DNA from: Streptomyces sp. NBC_00442
Lineage (GTDB): Bacteria > Actinomycetota > Actinomycetes > Streptomycetales > Streptomycetaceae
Assembly: GCF_036014195.1 (NCBI RefSeq)
Contig: NZ_CP107918.1
Coordinates: 1,736,001-1,800,000, forward strand
Direction: 5' to 3'
DNA: 64,000 nucleotides
Shown here: positions 18,619 through 27,941 of the stretch, piece after piece
How the letters are laid out: each line of letters starts with the position of its first letter
Numbering within the stretch: the stretch's first letter is position 1
Notes under the pieces: model-generated
What the model was told of the DNA's origin: nothing
The model's database searches: none
The model's input: the letters and a program-made list of their open reading frames with translations, nothing else
Translations under genes and position numbers: made by a program

Positions 18619-19440
18619 CTATTGTTCCACGTCACTCGGCCTGCGCCAAAATCGGCCGCCGGGCTCGGGGGCCCAGCCGAGGATGGAGAGGGTTTCGCGG
18701 TCCTTCTTGTCGAAGGCGGAGGCCTCACAGCGCTCGATCAGATCGGGCCGGTTCCGGGCGGTGCGCTTGAACGCCTCGTCCCTGCGCCAGCGGGCGATCT
18801 TGCCGTGGTGGCCGCTGAGCAGGACGTCCGGGATGCCGTGGCCGCGCCACTCGGGGGGCTTGGTGTAGACGGGCCCCTCAAGGAGGTTGGCCATGGCGCC
18901 GGGTGCGAAGGAGTCGTCGCGGTGGGACTCGGCATTGCCGAGGACACCGGGCAGGAGCCGGGCCACGGCCTCGGTGATCACGAGGACCGCGGCCTCGCCG
19001 CCGGCCAGGACGTAGTCGCCGATGGAGACTTCGTACACGGGCAGCCGGGTGGCGTACTCGTCCATGACCCGGCGGTCGATGCCCTCGTAGCGGGCCGGCG
19101 TGAAGATCAGCCAGGGCCGCTCGGACAGTTCGACGGCGAGTTCCTGGGTGAAGGGGCGGCCGCTGGGCGTGGGCACGACGAGGACGGGGCCGCTCGCGCC
19201 GGACTCGTAGCCGTTCGCGAGTGCCTCGTCCAGGCAGTCGCCCCACGGCTCGGTCTTCATGACCATGCCGGGGCCGCCGCCGTAGGGGGTGTCGTCGACG
19301 GTGTTGTGCCGGTCGTACGTCCAGTCCCGCAGGTCGTGGACGTGGACGTCGAGCTGTCCGCGGGCCCGCGCCTTGCCTACCAGGGAGACGTTCAGCGGTT
19401 CGAGGTACTCGGGGAAGATCGTGACGACGTCGAGCCGCAT
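18619..19440 (-). CDS. trmD: tRNA (guanine-N1-)-methyltransferase
   Basis: A 273-residue SPOUT enzyme that methylates G37 of tRNAs with SAM. It starts with [20 protein letters not shown]. The trefoil-knot motifs are PTPSGRPFTQELA, LIFTPARYEGIDRRV and EVSIGDYVLAGGEAA; these bind SAM. The C-terminal domain contains VLLSGHHGKIARWRR. The ATG at 19440 overlaps the rimM stop by one base (TGATG). Reading further upstream in frame only gives shadow sequence. Confidence 0.98.
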   Translation of the reverse strand: MRLDVVTIFPEYLEPLNVSLVGKARARGQLDVHVHDLRDWTYDRHNTVDDTPYGGGPGMVMKTEPWGDCLDEALANGYESGASGPVLVVPTPSGRPFTQELAVELSERPWLIFTPARYEGIDRRVMDEYATRLPVYEVSIGDYVLAGGEAAVLVITEAVARLLPGVLGNAESHRDDSFAPGAMANLLEGPVYTKPPEWRGHGIPDVLLSGHHGKIARWRRDEAFKRTARNRPDLIERCEASAFDKKDRETLSILGWAPEPGGRFWRRPSDVEQ

Positions 19441-20048
19441 CAGTGCGCGTCCCCGGCGCCGGCGGACCCGTTCGGCTCGCGGGGCTCCTCCGGCTCGTCC
19501 TCGCCGGTTGCCCCGTCGCGCGCGGAGGCGATCTCGGCGCGGTCGTCGATCAGGCCGGGCGGCGGGTCGATGACCGCGCGCTGGGCGTCCAGATCGATCT
19601 CGGTGACGATCTGCTCGACGAACGGGATCATGACCTCGGTCCCGTCGGGGCGCTCCACGATGAAGAGGTCCTGCGAGGGCAGGTGGGTGATCTCGGTGAT
19701 GCGGCCGACCTCGGTGCCGTCGGCGAGGACCACGTCGAGGTCCATGAGCTGGTGGTCGTAGTACGCGTCCGGCTCGTCGGGAAGCTCCGCGGGGTCCACA
19801 TCGGCGATGAGGAGGGTGTTGCGCAGGGCCTCGGCGGCGGTGCGGTCGCGCACGCCCTCGAAGCGCAGCAGCAGCCGGCCGCTGTGCACCCGTCCGGTCT
19901 CGATGGTCAGCGGGCCCACCGGCGCCGGGTCGGTGGTGAGTACGGCACCGGGGCCGAGCCTCAGTTCCGGCTCGTCGGTGCGCACCTCGACGGTGACCTC
20001 GCCCTTGATGCCGTGGGCGCGGCCGATCCGCGCGACTACCAACTGCAC
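19440..20048 (-). CDS. rimM: Ribosome maturation factor RimM
   Basis: A 202-residue 16S rRNA processing factor that helps 30S head assembly with S19. The N-terminal RimM domain begins [20 protein letters not shown]. The PRC-barrel half is seen as [32 protein letters not shown] and [18 protein letters not shown]. The C-terminal ~30 residues are a polar Glu/Pro tail. The GTG at 20048 with GGAG eight bases upstream is preferred to the in-frame start at 20069, which would include the ribosome binding site. Confidence 0.96.
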   Translation of the reverse strand: MQLVVARIGRAHGIKGEVTVEVRTDEPELRLGPGAVLTTDPAPVGPLTIETGRVHSGRLLLRFEGVRDRTAAEALRNTLLIADVDPAELPDEPDAYYDHQLMDLDVVLADGTEVGRITEITHLPSQDLFIVERPDGTEVMIPFVEQIVTEIDLDAQRAVIDPPPGLIDDRAEIASARDGATGEDEPEEPREPNGSAGAGDAH

Positions 20049-20163
20049 GCTTGTTTCTCCTTCGGACAACTGCGGACAACTGCGGCCGGCGGCGTCCTCG
20101 GGGCGCCCGCGGCCTTCGTACCACTATGGCCGGGGAGTGCCCCTGTGGCCCGGCATACGACTG

Positions 20164-20198
20164 CGGGCCGGGGAGGGCCAGAAGCCCTCCCCGGCCCG
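20164..20198 (-). promoter_or_regulatory. 15-bp hairpin between khpA and rimM
   Basis: The arms 20164-20178 and 20184-20198 pair perfectly around a five-base loop. There is no T-run after it. In this operon it could act as an attenuator that makes less trmD/rimM than ribosomal protein message, or as an RNA-stability element; the role is inferred. Confidence 0.6.
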
Positions 20199-20231
20199 AG
20201 CCGGCGTATCTAGGTAAAGCGACCCTACTGG

Positions 20232-20471
20232 TCAGCGGACCTGGTCCACGTCGACGAGGTCGACGCGGATGCCACGGCCGCCGATTGCACCCACGACGGT
20301 GCGCAGGGCACGGGCGGTACGGCCGTTGCGGCCGATCACCTTGCCGAGGTCTTCGGGATGGACCCGGACCTCCAGCACGCGCCCCCGGCGCAGGTTGCGC
20401 GAGGCGACCTGCACGTCGTCGGGGTTGTCGACGATGCCCTTCACGAGGTGCTCGAGAGCCTCCTCGAGCAT
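20232..20471 (-). CDS. khpA: KH-domain RNA-binding protein KhpA
   Basis: A 79-residue single KH domain, with the RNA-gripping GxxG loop visible as VIGRNGRTARALRTVV. It is the usual gene between rpsP and rimM in Gram-positives. In Streptococcus KhpA works with KhpB in RNA binding and cell growth; that role is not tested here. Two bases separate it from the rpsP stop. Confidence 0.95.
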   Translation of the reverse strand: MLEEALEHLVKGIVDNPDDVQVASRNLRRGRVLEVRVHPEDLGKVIGRNGRTARALRTVVGAIGGRGIRVDLVDVDQVR

Positions 20472-20473
20472 GC

Positions 20474-20911
20474 TCAGGCCTCGGTCGACTCGGCGGCGGC
20501 CTCGGCCTCGTCCGCCTTCTTCTCGGTCTTCTTCGCCTTCTGGGTGATGGCCTCACCCTTGGCGTCGTCGCCCTCGAGGGTCTTGGCGAAGGCCTCGAAG
20601 GAAGCGCGCTTGTCTTCCTTCGGCGCCGGCTGCAGCAGCGGCGCGGGGGCCGGAAGGCCCTTGTGCGCCTGCCAGTCACCGGTGAGCTTCAGGATGGCGA
20701 GGACGGCCTCGGTCGGCTGGGCGCCGACGGACAGCCAGTACTGCGCACGCTCGGCGTTGACCTCGATGCGCGACGGGTTGTACGTCGGGTGGTACAGACC
20801 GATTTCCTCGATCGCGCGACCGTCACGGCGAGTGCGGGCGTCGGCGACGACGATGCGGTAGTGCGGCTGGCGAATCTTGCCGAGGCGCTTGAGCTTGATC
20901 TTGACTGCCAC
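20474..20911 (-). CDS. rpsP: 30S ribosomal protein S16
   Basis: A 145-residue S16. The core is [40 protein letters not shown] and [20 protein letters not shown]. The tail after about residue 90 is charged and Ala/Lys/Glu-rich, as in other actinomycete S16. The GTG at 20911 (V-A-V-K-I) is used because S16 normally starts M(A)VKI; AGGAGA lies ten bases upstream. It heads the rpsP-khpA-rimM-trmD-rplS operon. Confidence 0.97.
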   Translation of the reverse strand: MAVKIKLKRLGKIRQPHYRIVVADARTRRDGRAIEEIGLYHPTYNPSRIEVNAERAQYWLSVGAQPTEAVLAILKLTGDWQAHKGLPAPAPLLQPAPKEDKRASFEAFAKTLEGDDAKGEAITQKAKKTEKKADEAEAAAESTEA

Positions 20912-21150
20912 TGGAGTGGTGTCTCCTGGTCTTGACGTGGTTGGGCACATGAGATGCCACGTGGGGTTGCGGTACTCGGATGCCCGATGGACGCGTCAGC
21001 CGGAGGCGAGAGGGTTCCTGTGCGGCTGTCGAGTACAGCTAGCCATTGTGCCACACGCCTGGAGTGCGCACGCCGGGGGTCCGTGATGCACCCCCGGTGG
21101 CCCGCTCCCCCGGGCCTCGCCGCCCCTGCCGGCGGCCGGCCCGGGGCCGG

Positions 21151-21753
21151 TCAGCCGACCGCGGCGACCACTTCGGCCCCTTCCGGAATGCGGAACGGCT
21201 TGCCGCAGCCGCCGCAGACGATGGGGGCCTGGGCCAGGACGGAGGGGACCACGCGTACGTTGCGCCCGCAGTCGCAGACCGCCTTGACGCGCACGCCGCC
21301 CCCGGATGAGCCGTGCCGGGCGGCAGGTCCGCGGAAGGAGCGCTTGGTGTCGGCGGCCGTGGCGACGGTGTGCGCCTTCAGCGCGCGTTGCAGCCGTTCG
21401 ATGGTGGGTCGGTAGCGGCGCCTGGCCTCGGCGTTCAGCGTGACCAGGGAGAAGCCGCTGCTGGGGTGCGGTTCCTCCGGGTGGTCGAGGCCGAGCTCCT
21501 CGGCGATCGCCAGGAACCTCCGGTTGTGGTAGCGGCCGGCGCGGGAGGTGTCGCGTACACCGCGGGCGGCGGCAATGCCGTGGACTGCCTCATGGAGCAG
21601 TCGCTCGAAGGAGAGCTCGGCGCCGCAGGCGGACGACGACTCTCCGATCAGGGACTCGGGCGCGGCTAGGTCCGGCAGCTCGGAGTGGTACCGCTGAATG
21701 TCGGCCCACGCCTGCGCCAGCTCTGCGGCGAGAACAGGTGGTGTCGTGCTCAC
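21151..21753 (-). CDS. SprT-like metal-binding domain protein
   Basis: A 200-residue protein. Residues near 55 give LLHEAVHGIAAARGVRDTS, an HExxH metalloprotease-like motif as in SprT/Spartan domains. The C-terminus has a zinc-ribbon pattern: VCDCGRNVRVVPS followed by VCGGCGKPFRIP. SprT-like proteins cut DNA-crosslinked proteins in eukaryotes; in bacteria the role is uncertain. It has no signal peptide. It stands alone on the minus strand between rpsP and proS. The start is a GTG at 21753. Confidence 0.8.
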   Translation of the reverse strand: MSTTPPVLAAELAQAWADIQRYHSELPDLAAPESLIGESSSACGAELSFERLLHEAVHGIAAARGVRDTSRAGRYHNRRFLAIAEELGLDHPEEPHPSSGFSLVTLNAEARRRYRPTIERLQRALKAHTVATAADTKRSFRGPAARHGSSGGGVRVKAVCDCGRNVRVVPSVLAQAPIVCGGCGKPFRIPEGAEVVAAVG

Positions 21754-22056
21754 GTCGTGACAACGAGCCGCAGGGCCGCTGTGTTCCTATTCCGGGGCAT
21801 CCCAAATAATTTGCTCGTACCCGTCAGTTGGCATTGATGCGTGCGGACGAGGGCGGGTGCGCTGATCTGCGGAGAAGGCTCACAGCTCACACCAAGGTAT
21901 GACGTAGCGGCGTGTACGCCCCGGCGTGTAGATGAAGTACGCACTCCGGGGCGGCCGTTGTCGACGGGGACGCAAGAGGGGTTTCGGCCGACTCGTAGCG
22001 GCCTGTGCGCCACCAGTGACCGGATCGCGGTCGCCTCGGAGGGCGCGGGCCACGGC
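21754..22056. other. Intergenic stretch without a gene
   Basis: It separates the SprT-like gene from the end of proS, both on the minus strand. No reading frame with a convincing start and protein-like composition was seen. It probably carries the SprT-gene promoter and the proS transcription end. No strong hairpin with a T-run was found. Confidence 0.5.
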
Positions 22057-23469
22057 TCAGTAGGCGCGGGCCACGATGGCGACCGTACCGGGTGCGTCCT
22101 CGGCGTCGGGCACCGACCCGTCCTCGGCGACCAGGCACCGCACGGACACGGCCTGTTCGGCGAGCTCGGCCTCGCCCTCGGGTCCGAGGTCGGCCCAGGC
22201 GATGCGCGCCCAGCCACCCGCGATCGCGGCCTCGGCCGCCTCGCCGACGGTGGCGACGTCGCTCGTGCGGGACTCGCGGCGCTCGCGGGACTGCTTCAGG
22301 AGCAGCGCCTGGTCCTCTTCGAGGACGGCGGGCAGCAGGTCGGCGAGGGCGTCGAGGGAGACGGGCTCCTTGCCGCCGGGGATGCGGCGGGCCAGCATCG
22401 CGGTGCCGGCCTCCAGGTCGCGCGGGCCGATCTCGATGCGTACGGGTACGCCCTTGAGCTCCCAGTCCACGGCACGGCGGCCGAAGGGGGTGTCGACGCG
22501 GTCGTCGACCTGGACGCGCAGGCCGGCCGCCTTGAGGCGGTCGCCGACCTCGCGGACCTTGGCGACGGCCTCGTCGCCCTTGATCGCCACGACGACGACC
22601 TGGACGGCGGCGAGCCGGGGCGGCACCCGCAGTCCGTTGTCGTCGCCGTGCGACATGATCAGGCCGCCGACCATGCGCGTGGAGACGCCCCAGGAGGTCT
22701 GCCAGACGAGCTCCTGCTTGCCCTCCTTGGACAGGTAGCGGGTGTCGAACGCCTTGGCGAAGTTGGTGCCCAGTTCGTGGCTCGTGCCCATCTGGAGGGC
22801 CTTGCCGTCGCCCATCATCCCTTCCAGGGTGAGGGTGTTGATGGCTCCGGCGAAGCGTTCCCTGGCGGTCTTGCGGCCGAGCACGACGTCGATGCCGAGG
22901 ACGTTGATCATGAAGTCGGCGTAGACGTCCCGGTGGATGCGGGCCGCGTAGTCGCGGGCGTCCTCGTAGGTGGCGTGGGCGGTGTGCCCTTCCTGCCACA
23001 GGAATTCGCTCGTACGGAGGAAGACACGCGGTCGCATTTCCCAACGGACCACGTTGGCCCACTGGTTGATGAGCAGCGGCAGGTCGCGGTAGCTCTGGAC
23101 CCACTTCGAGAAGGAGGCGTTGATGATCGTCTCGGAGGTGGGGCGCACCACGACGGGCTCTTCGAGCTCCTTGCCGCCACCGTGCGTGACCACCGCGAGC
23201 TCGGGCGCGAAGCCCTCGACGTGCTCAGCTTCGCGAGTCAGGTAAGACTGGGGGATGAAGAGCGGGAAGTAGGCGTTCTGGGCGCCTGCTTCCTTGATGC
23301 GTGCGTCCATCTCCTGCTGCATCCGCTCCCACAGGCCGTAGCCGTACGGTCGGATCACCATGGTGCCGCGCACGGGACCGTTGTCCGCGAGTTCGGCCTT
23401 GTTGATCAGATCCTGGTACCAGCGCGGGAAGTCTTCCGCCTGGGGCGTGAGAACGGGTGCCTTTGCCAT
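22057..23469 (-). CDS. proS: Prolyl-tRNA synthetase, archaeal/eukaryotic-type
   Basis: A 470-residue class II synthetase that charges tRNA-Pro. Motif 2 is seen around VVRWEMRPRVFLRTSEFLWQ, with the proline-site sequence VVRPTSETIINASFSKW. The ATP-binding region includes GGLIMSHGDDNGLRVPPRLA. It lacks the large insertion domain of the common bacterial ProS (about 570 residues) and carries the C-terminal part of the archaeal/eukaryotic type. The ATG at 23469 (MAKAPVLTPQ) starts the conserved region; no clear ribosome binding site is seen. Streptomyces commonly carry a second, bacterial-type proS elsewhere; that cannot be checked here. Confidence 0.93.
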   Translation of the reverse strand: MAKAPVLTPQAEDFPRWYQDLINKAELADNGPVRGTMVIRPYGYGLWERMQQEMDARIKEAGAQNAYFPLFIPQSYLTREAEHVEGFAPELAVVTHGGGKELEEPVVVRPTSETIINASFSKWVQSYRDLPLLINQWANVVRWEMRPRVFLRTSEFLWQEGHTAHATYEDARDYAARIHRDVYADFMINVLGIDVVLGRKTARERFAGAINTLTLEGMMGDGKALQMGTSHELGTNFAKAFDTRYLSKEGKQELVWQTSWGVSTRMVGGLIMSHGDDNGLRVPPRLAAVQVVVVAIKGDEAVAKVREVGDRLKAAGLRVQVDDRVDTPFGRRAVDWELKGVPVRIEIGPRDLEAGTAMLARRIPGGKEPVSLDALADLLPAVLEEDQALLLKQSRERRESRTSDVATVGEAAEAAIAGGWARIAWADLGPEGEAELAEQAVSVRCLVAEDGSVPDAEDAPGTVAIVARAY

Positions 23470-23680
23470 GGCGCGCATGGTACGGCGCGAGGGTGGCGGA
23501 GCGTGAATCGCCTTTCCGCTCCCTGCCCCTGCCCCGTCCTGTGCGTGCCGGATGCCTCCGCCCTCTGGACGCGGGGCGGGATGCGGAGTTCCCTGGCATA
23601 CGGGGGAAGTGCGTACGGACATTCACGGGGGGCTGTTCTTCAGGGCACAACTGACCTCTCGGCGGATTGGGGCGCTTTCC

Positions 23681-24544
23681 ATGACACCAACGCTCGTCCG
23701 GCATCAGTCCCGCACGACTACCGCCTCCGTGGCGGACTCGTCCGAGCGCGCGCGGGACTGGGCGGAGATCCAGGAACGGATGCTGGTCCCCCTCGTCGAG
23801 GCGGCGTACCAGCGTCTCGACGTCGGGCCGGCCAGCAGGCTGCTCGGGCTCGGCTGCGGCTCGGGGCTCGCGCTGCTGGTGGCCGCGTCGCGGGGCGCCG
23901 CGGTGACCGGTGTGGACCGTCCCGAGCGTGCCGCGCGGCTCGCGCTGGCACGCGAGCGGCTGACGCCGCGGCCCGGCCGCTCCGGCGCGCCGGCGACGGG
24001 CACGAGCCGCCTCGTGACGGGCGGCCCCGGCGACGCCGCTGGGCCCGGTCACACCCCGTACAACGTGATCACCGCGTTCGAGCCCGTCGGCTGTGCGGCC
24101 GGTGACACCGAGGATCTGGTGCCCACGCTGACGTCGGCCGTGGGGCTCGCGGAGCGCGGCAGCCCGGTGGTGCTGGTCGGCTGGGGTCCGCCGGAGCGGT
24201 GTGCGACGTCGGGGGTACTGCGGGTGGCGACGCGGCTGACCGCCCGCCTGAGCGACGCCCCGCGCTGGCGGCCGAGCCGGCGCGACGACCTGGAGGACGT
24301 GGCGGCGCGGGCCGGTCTCAAGCCGGACGGCTCGGGTCGGGTGGCGTGCCCCTTCGGGTACGCGGATCTGGACAGCGCGATACGGGGGCTGCTCTCGACG
24401 GGCGCCTTCGACGCGGCGGCCCGCGCCACCGACCAGGCCCAGGTGGAGAAGGAGCTCATCGAGGCGCTCCACGGGCATGTCCGGCGCGACGGCACGGTGT
24501 GGATGCCCAATGTCTTTCGCTATCTGATCGCCCGCACACCCTGA
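23681..24544 (+). CDS. SAM-dependent methyltransferase-like protein
   Basis: A 287-residue protein, divergent from proS. Residues near 47 give RLLGLGCGSGLALLVAASRG, a variant of SAM-binding motif I. After it come GVDRPERAARLALA (motif II region) and NVITAFEPVG. The chemistry and substrate cannot be told. The ATG at 23681 is the first start after the last in-frame basic leader; a longer form from 23552 is possible but its extra part is poorly protein-like. It lies between proS and the SDR. Confidence 0.8.
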   Translation: MTPTLVRHQSRTTTASVADSSERARDWAEIQERMLVPLVEAAYQRLDVGPASRLLGLGCGSGLALLVAASRGAAVTGVDRPERAARLALARERLTPRPGRSGAPATGTSRLVTGGPGDAAGPGHTPYNVITAFEPVGCAAGDTEDLVPTLTSAVGLAERGSPVVLVGWGPPERCATSGVLRVATRLTARLSDAPRWRPSRRDDLEDVAARAGLKPDGSGRVACPFGYADLDSAIRGLLSTGAFDAAARATDQAQVEKELIEALHGHVRRDGTVWMPNVFRYLIARTP

Positions 24545-24661
24545 GGGTCGTAACGCCGGTCCGCGGGGCGGCAGTTGGGTGATCCGCCCCACGGCCGCTC
24601 CCCCTGTCCATGACGCGGGTGATCACGCCGCCCGGTGTGTGCGGTGCTGAGCATCGATGGT

Positions 24662-25375
24662 CTAGAGGGAGCGGGCCGCGCCGCCGTCGATGCGGATGTT
24701 TTCGCCGTTGATGTAGGCGGCGTTGTCGCTGACGAGGAAGGCGGCCAGCTGTCCGATCTCGGCGACGGTGGCGTAGCGGCCTGCGGGAATGCGGGCGAGG
24801 AAATCGGGGTCGGCGGGCCAGCTGTCGACGAAGCCGGGCAGGATGCTGTTCATCCGCACACCCGTTGCGGCGTAGCGGTCGGCGTAGAGCTTGGTGAAGG
24901 AGCTCAGGGCGGCGCGCAGGCTGGAGTTGAGCGGGATGAGGCCCATCGGTTCCAGCGCCGTGTAGGAGGACAGGTTCACGATGGCGCCGCGTCCGGCGGC
25001 CGTCATGTGCGGGGTGACCAGGCGAGCCATCCGCACGACGCTGAGCAGCAGCATGTCCAGGCCGGCGTGCCACTCGGCGTCGGTGATGTCGAGCAGGTCC
25101 CCGTTGGTCGCGTGGCCGGCGCCGTTGACCAGGGCGTCGATGCGGCCGTGCCGCTCAAGAGTGGTGTCGACCAGGCGGGTGAGGTCGTCGGGTTCGGTGA
25201 GGGAGCCCTGGACGGCGGTAGCGCCCAGTTCGAGGGCCAGGTCGTGGATACCGGCGCCGTGGCTGAACAGCACGAGCTGGTGGCTGGAGGCGAGCTCCCG
25301 AGCGATTCCGGCGCCGATGCCGCGGCCCGCGGCGGTGACGATGGCAATGGGCCGGCTGGTGGTGGGAGTGCGCAT
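24662..25375 (-). CDS. SDR-family oxidoreductase with non-standard active site
   Basis: A 237-residue short-chain dehydrogenase fold. The cofactor motif is TAAGRGIGAG at about residue 14, and the VNGAG segment and a C-terminal NGENIRIDGGAA are typical of classical SDRs. The usual catalytic Tyr-x3-Lys is missing. Counting 13 and 17 residues from the catalytic-position Ser (NLSS) gives Asn and Arg (PLNSSLRAAL). It may be inactive, or act by another route. It faces an ArsR-type regulator gene across a promoter region with an inverted repeat. Its substrate is unknown. Confidence 0.88.
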   Translation of the reverse strand: MRTPTTSRPIAIVTAAGRGIGAGIARELASSHQLVLFSHGAGIHDLALELGATAVQGSLTEPDDLTRLVDTTLERHGRIDALVNGAGHATNGDLLDITDAEWHAGLDMLLLSVVRMARLVTPHMTAAGRGAIVNLSSYTALEPMGLIPLNSSLRAALSSFTKLYADRYAATGVRMNSILPGFVDSWPADPDFLARIPAGRYATVAEIGQLAAFLVSDNAAYINGENIRIDGGAARSL

Positions 25376-25401
25376 GGGGGGCTCCGGGACTCACATCGAT
25401 A

Positions 25402-25429
25402 CGACTGAACGAAATTCATCGTACAGTCG
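25402..25429. promoter_or_regulatory. Inverted repeat between SDR and ArsR-type genes (possible operator)
   Basis: The 11-base arms CGACTGAACGA (25402-25412) and TCGTACAGTCG (25419-25429) pair with one mismatch across a six-base spacer. It lies about 27 bases upstream of the SDR start and 35 upstream of the regulator start. It is a likely binding site for the ArsR-type regulator (inference from position). Confidence 0.65.
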
Positions 25430-25463
25430 AACTCAATAGGCGCCCATTCGGACAGTACGGAGA

Positions 25464-25787
25464 ATGTCGTACGCTCAAACCATGGCCGCCTACCACCCCG
25501 ACCGCGAGCAGTTGCTACTGGAGGACGTGCTTGCCGCACTGGGCAACCCGGTGCGCCTGGGCATCGTGCGCGAACTGGCCGCGTCCCCCGGCGCGCGCAG
25601 CTGCGGCAGCCTCCCGCTGGACGTGACGAAGTCGACGGCCACCCACCACTGGCGCGTCCTGCGTGAATCCGGCATCACCCGCGAACACCGCGACGGGCGC
25701 TACAAGGCCGTCACGCTGCGCCGCGACGACCTCGACACTCGCTTCCCCGGCCTCCTCGGCGCCATCCTCGACACCCCGGCCACCTGA
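25464..25787 (+). CDS. ArsR-family helix-turn-helix regulator
   Basis: A 107-residue winged-helix regulator. The pattern EDVLAALGNPVRLGIVRELA, then the recognition region TKSTATHHWRVLRESGITRE and the wing HRDGRYKAVTL, is typical of ArsR/SmtB-type repressors. No metal-binding Cys cluster like the classical CxCxxC is present, though a single Cys (RSCGS) is. It may sense something other than metal. Starts at 25464 or the ATG at 25482 are both possible. It is likely autoregulatory and controls the divergent SDR gene. Confidence 0.9.
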   Translation: MSYAQTMAAYHPDREQLLLEDVLAALGNPVRLGIVRELAASPGARSCGSLPLDVTKSTATHHWRVLRESGITREHRDGRYKAVTLRRDDLDTRFPGLLGAILDTPAT

Positions 25788-25845
25788 CACCGCACATCCC
25801 CCGAAACCCGCCCCACCCATCCGCCGCCCCTTTGGTATCGATCAT

Positions 25846-27777
25846 CTAGGCTCCCGCCTTCGCCAGGCGGGGGATGCCGGCCGCACGGTAGGCGGCCGCC
25901 TCCTCCAGGGTCTCGTTGGCGAGCAGCGCCTCGGCGAGCGCGTCCAGCTTGTCGCGGTTGTCGCGCAGGAGCCGGCAGGCCTGCTCGTAGCACTCGTCGA
26001 CGATGCGGCGCATCTCGGCGGCGATGGCGTCCAGGGTGCCGGGCGCCGCGGACAGCCCGTAGGCCTGCTGGGCGTCGCTGGGCAGCGCGGCCAGCGGGCC
26101 GATGCGCTCGCTCATGCCCCAGCGGGCGACCATGCCGCGGACCAGGTTGGTGACCTGTTCGAGGTCGTTCTCGGCGCCGGTGGTGATGACGTCGAAGACG
26201 ATCCGCTCGGCGGCCATGCCGCCGAGGGCGCCGATGATCCGGCCGCGCAGATACTCCTCGGTGTACGCGTACTTGTCGGCGTCCGGCGTGGACAGGGTGA
26301 CGCCCAGCGCCCGGCCGCGCGGCACGATGGTGACCTTGCGGACCGGGTCGGCGCCGGGCTGGAGCATGCCGAGCAGTGCGTGCCCGCTCTCGTGGTAGGC
26401 GGTGCGGCGGCGCTCCTCGTACGGCATCACCAGGGGCCGTTCGGCGCCGAGTTGGACCTTTTCCAGGGCGTCGGAGAGGTCGGCCTGGCCGACCTCGCGG
26501 CGCTGGCGTTTGACGGCGAGCAGGGCCGCCTCGTTGGCGAGGTTGGCGAGGTCGGCGCCGGTCATGCCCGGGGTGGTGCGGGCGACCTGCTCCAGGTCGA
26601 CGTCGTCGGCCATCGGGATCTCGCGGGTGTGGATCTTCAGGATGGCCGCGCGGCCGTCGCGGTCGGGCGGGCTGACGTGGACGACGCGGTCGAAGCGGCC
26701 CGGACGGGTGAGCGCCGGGTCGAGGACGTCGGACCGGTTGGTCGCGGCGAGCACGATGACGCCCTCGGAGCCGGAGAAGCCGTCCATCTCGGTGAGGATC
26801 TGGTTCAGCGTCTGTTCCCGCTCGTCGTGGCCGCCCATGCCGGAGCCGCCGCCGCGGGCCCGGCCGATGGTGTCGATCTCGTCGATGAAGACGATCGCGG
26901 GGGCGACCTTGCGGGCCTCGGCGAAGAGTTCGCGCACCCGCGAGGCGCCGACGCCCACGATCATCTCGATGAACTCGGAGGCGGAGGCGGAGAAGAAGGG
27001 CACCCCGGCCTCCCCCGCGACGGCCCGCGCGAGCAGGGTCTTGCCGGTTCCGGGCGGGCCCGCGAGGAGGACGCCGCCGGGCATCTTGGCGCCCATCTCC
27101 CGGTAGGCGCCGGGGTTCTTGAGGAAGTCGACGACGTCGTTGAGTTCGCCCTCGACCTCGTCGATGCCGGCCACGTCCTCGAAGGTGGTGCGCTTGCCGC
27201 CGTCCATCTCGACGGGTCTGGGCGGGGTCTTGCGGCCCAGCATCCCTCCCGCGCCGCCGGCCATGCCGGCGCTCATGCGCCGGGCGATGAACAGCCACAG
27301 GACGACGAGCAGGAGCATCGGGGCGAGTGAGATGAGCAGGTTGGCGAGGAAGCTGCGGTGCTCGACGACCGGCTCGGCGGTGACGGTGACGTTCTGCTTG
27401 GTGAGCTGGGCCCACAGGTCGTCGTCGGCGAACGTGGGCCGCTGGGTGGTGAATTCCGTGTAGTCGCCGCTGCCGTCGCCGGAAGGGACGGGCGCCTTGT
27501 TCTTGAGCTTGCCCTGGATGGCGTCGCCCTTGGCGTAGATCTTCGAGACGTTGCCGGCCGCGACCTGCTTGCTGAATTCGGTGTACGAGACGGTTCTCTC
27601 GTCACCGTCGTTGAAGAACGACAGGATCAGGTTGGCGATGAGGTAGACGATCAGGGCGGTGAGGATGAGCCGGCCCCAGCCGCCGGGCATCTTCTTCTTC
27701 GGCGCGGGCGGCGGCGGTGCCCCTTCCGAGCGCCACGGCTGGTCGGGGCGGTCGCGCGGGGGTACGGAAGTGGGCAC
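25846..27777 (-). CDS. ftsH: ATP-dependent membrane metalloprotease FtsH
   Basis: A 643-residue membrane-anchored AAA+ zinc protease that degrades misfolded membrane and regulatory proteins. Helix 1 is at about 34-54 and helix 2 at 142-164, with a periplasmic-facing domain between. The AAA domain has Walker A GPPGTGKT (240-247), Walker B IVFIDEID (295-302) and the second region of homology RFDRVVHV. The zinc site HESGH is at 462-466. The GTG at 27777 follows GAGGAG. Streptomyces often carry more than one FtsH. Confidence 0.97.
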   Translation of the reverse strand: MPTSVPPRDRPDQPWRSEGAPPPPAPKKKMPGGWGRLILTALIVYLIANLILSFFNDGDERTVSYTEFSKQVAAGNVSKIYAKGDAIQGKLKNKAPVPSGDGSGDYTEFTTQRPTFADDDLWAQLTKQNVTVTAEPVVEHRSFLANLLISLAPMLLLVVLWLFIARRMSAGMAGGAGGMLGRKTPPRPVEMDGGKRTTFEDVAGIDEVEGELNDVVDFLKNPGAYREMGAKMPGGVLLAGPPGTGKTLLARAVAGEAGVPFFSASASEFIEMIVGVGASRVRELFAEARKVAPAIVFIDEIDTIGRARGGGSGMGGHDEREQTLNQILTEMDGFSGSEGVIVLAATNRSDVLDPALTRPGRFDRVVHVSPPDRDGRAAILKIHTREIPMADDVDLEQVARTTPGMTGADLANLANEAALLAVKRQRREVGQADLSDALEKVQLGAERPLVMPYEERRRTAYHESGHALLGMLQPGADPVRKVTIVPRGRALGVTLSTPDADKYAYTEEYLRGRIIGALGGMAAERIVFDVITTGAENDLEQVTNLVRGMVARWGMSERIGPLAALPSDAQQAYGLSAAPGTLDAIAAEMRRIVDECYEQACRLLRDNRDKLDALAEALLANETLEEAAAYRAAGIPRLAKAGA

Positions 27778-27880
27778 GTGCTCTCCTCATGGCCGGTACG
27801 CGCCATTATTGGAGACCCGTATAAATACGGCATTCCGGGCGGGTCTCGACGAGGCGACCGGCGCCGGAGCACAAACGCGC

Positions 27881-27913
27881 GGGGCGCCTGCCCGGTCTCC
27901 CGGGAGGCGCCCC
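27881..27913 (-). terminator. Hairpin after ffh
   Basis: Outer arms GGGGCGCCT (27881-27889) and AGGCGCCCC (27905-27913) enclose an inner CCCGG/CCGGG stem. The minus-strand continuation is GCGCGTTTGTG. It is the probable end of the ffh transcript. Confidence 0.55.
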
Positions 27914-27941
27914 ACGTATGCCCACACGTATGTGCGGGCTC

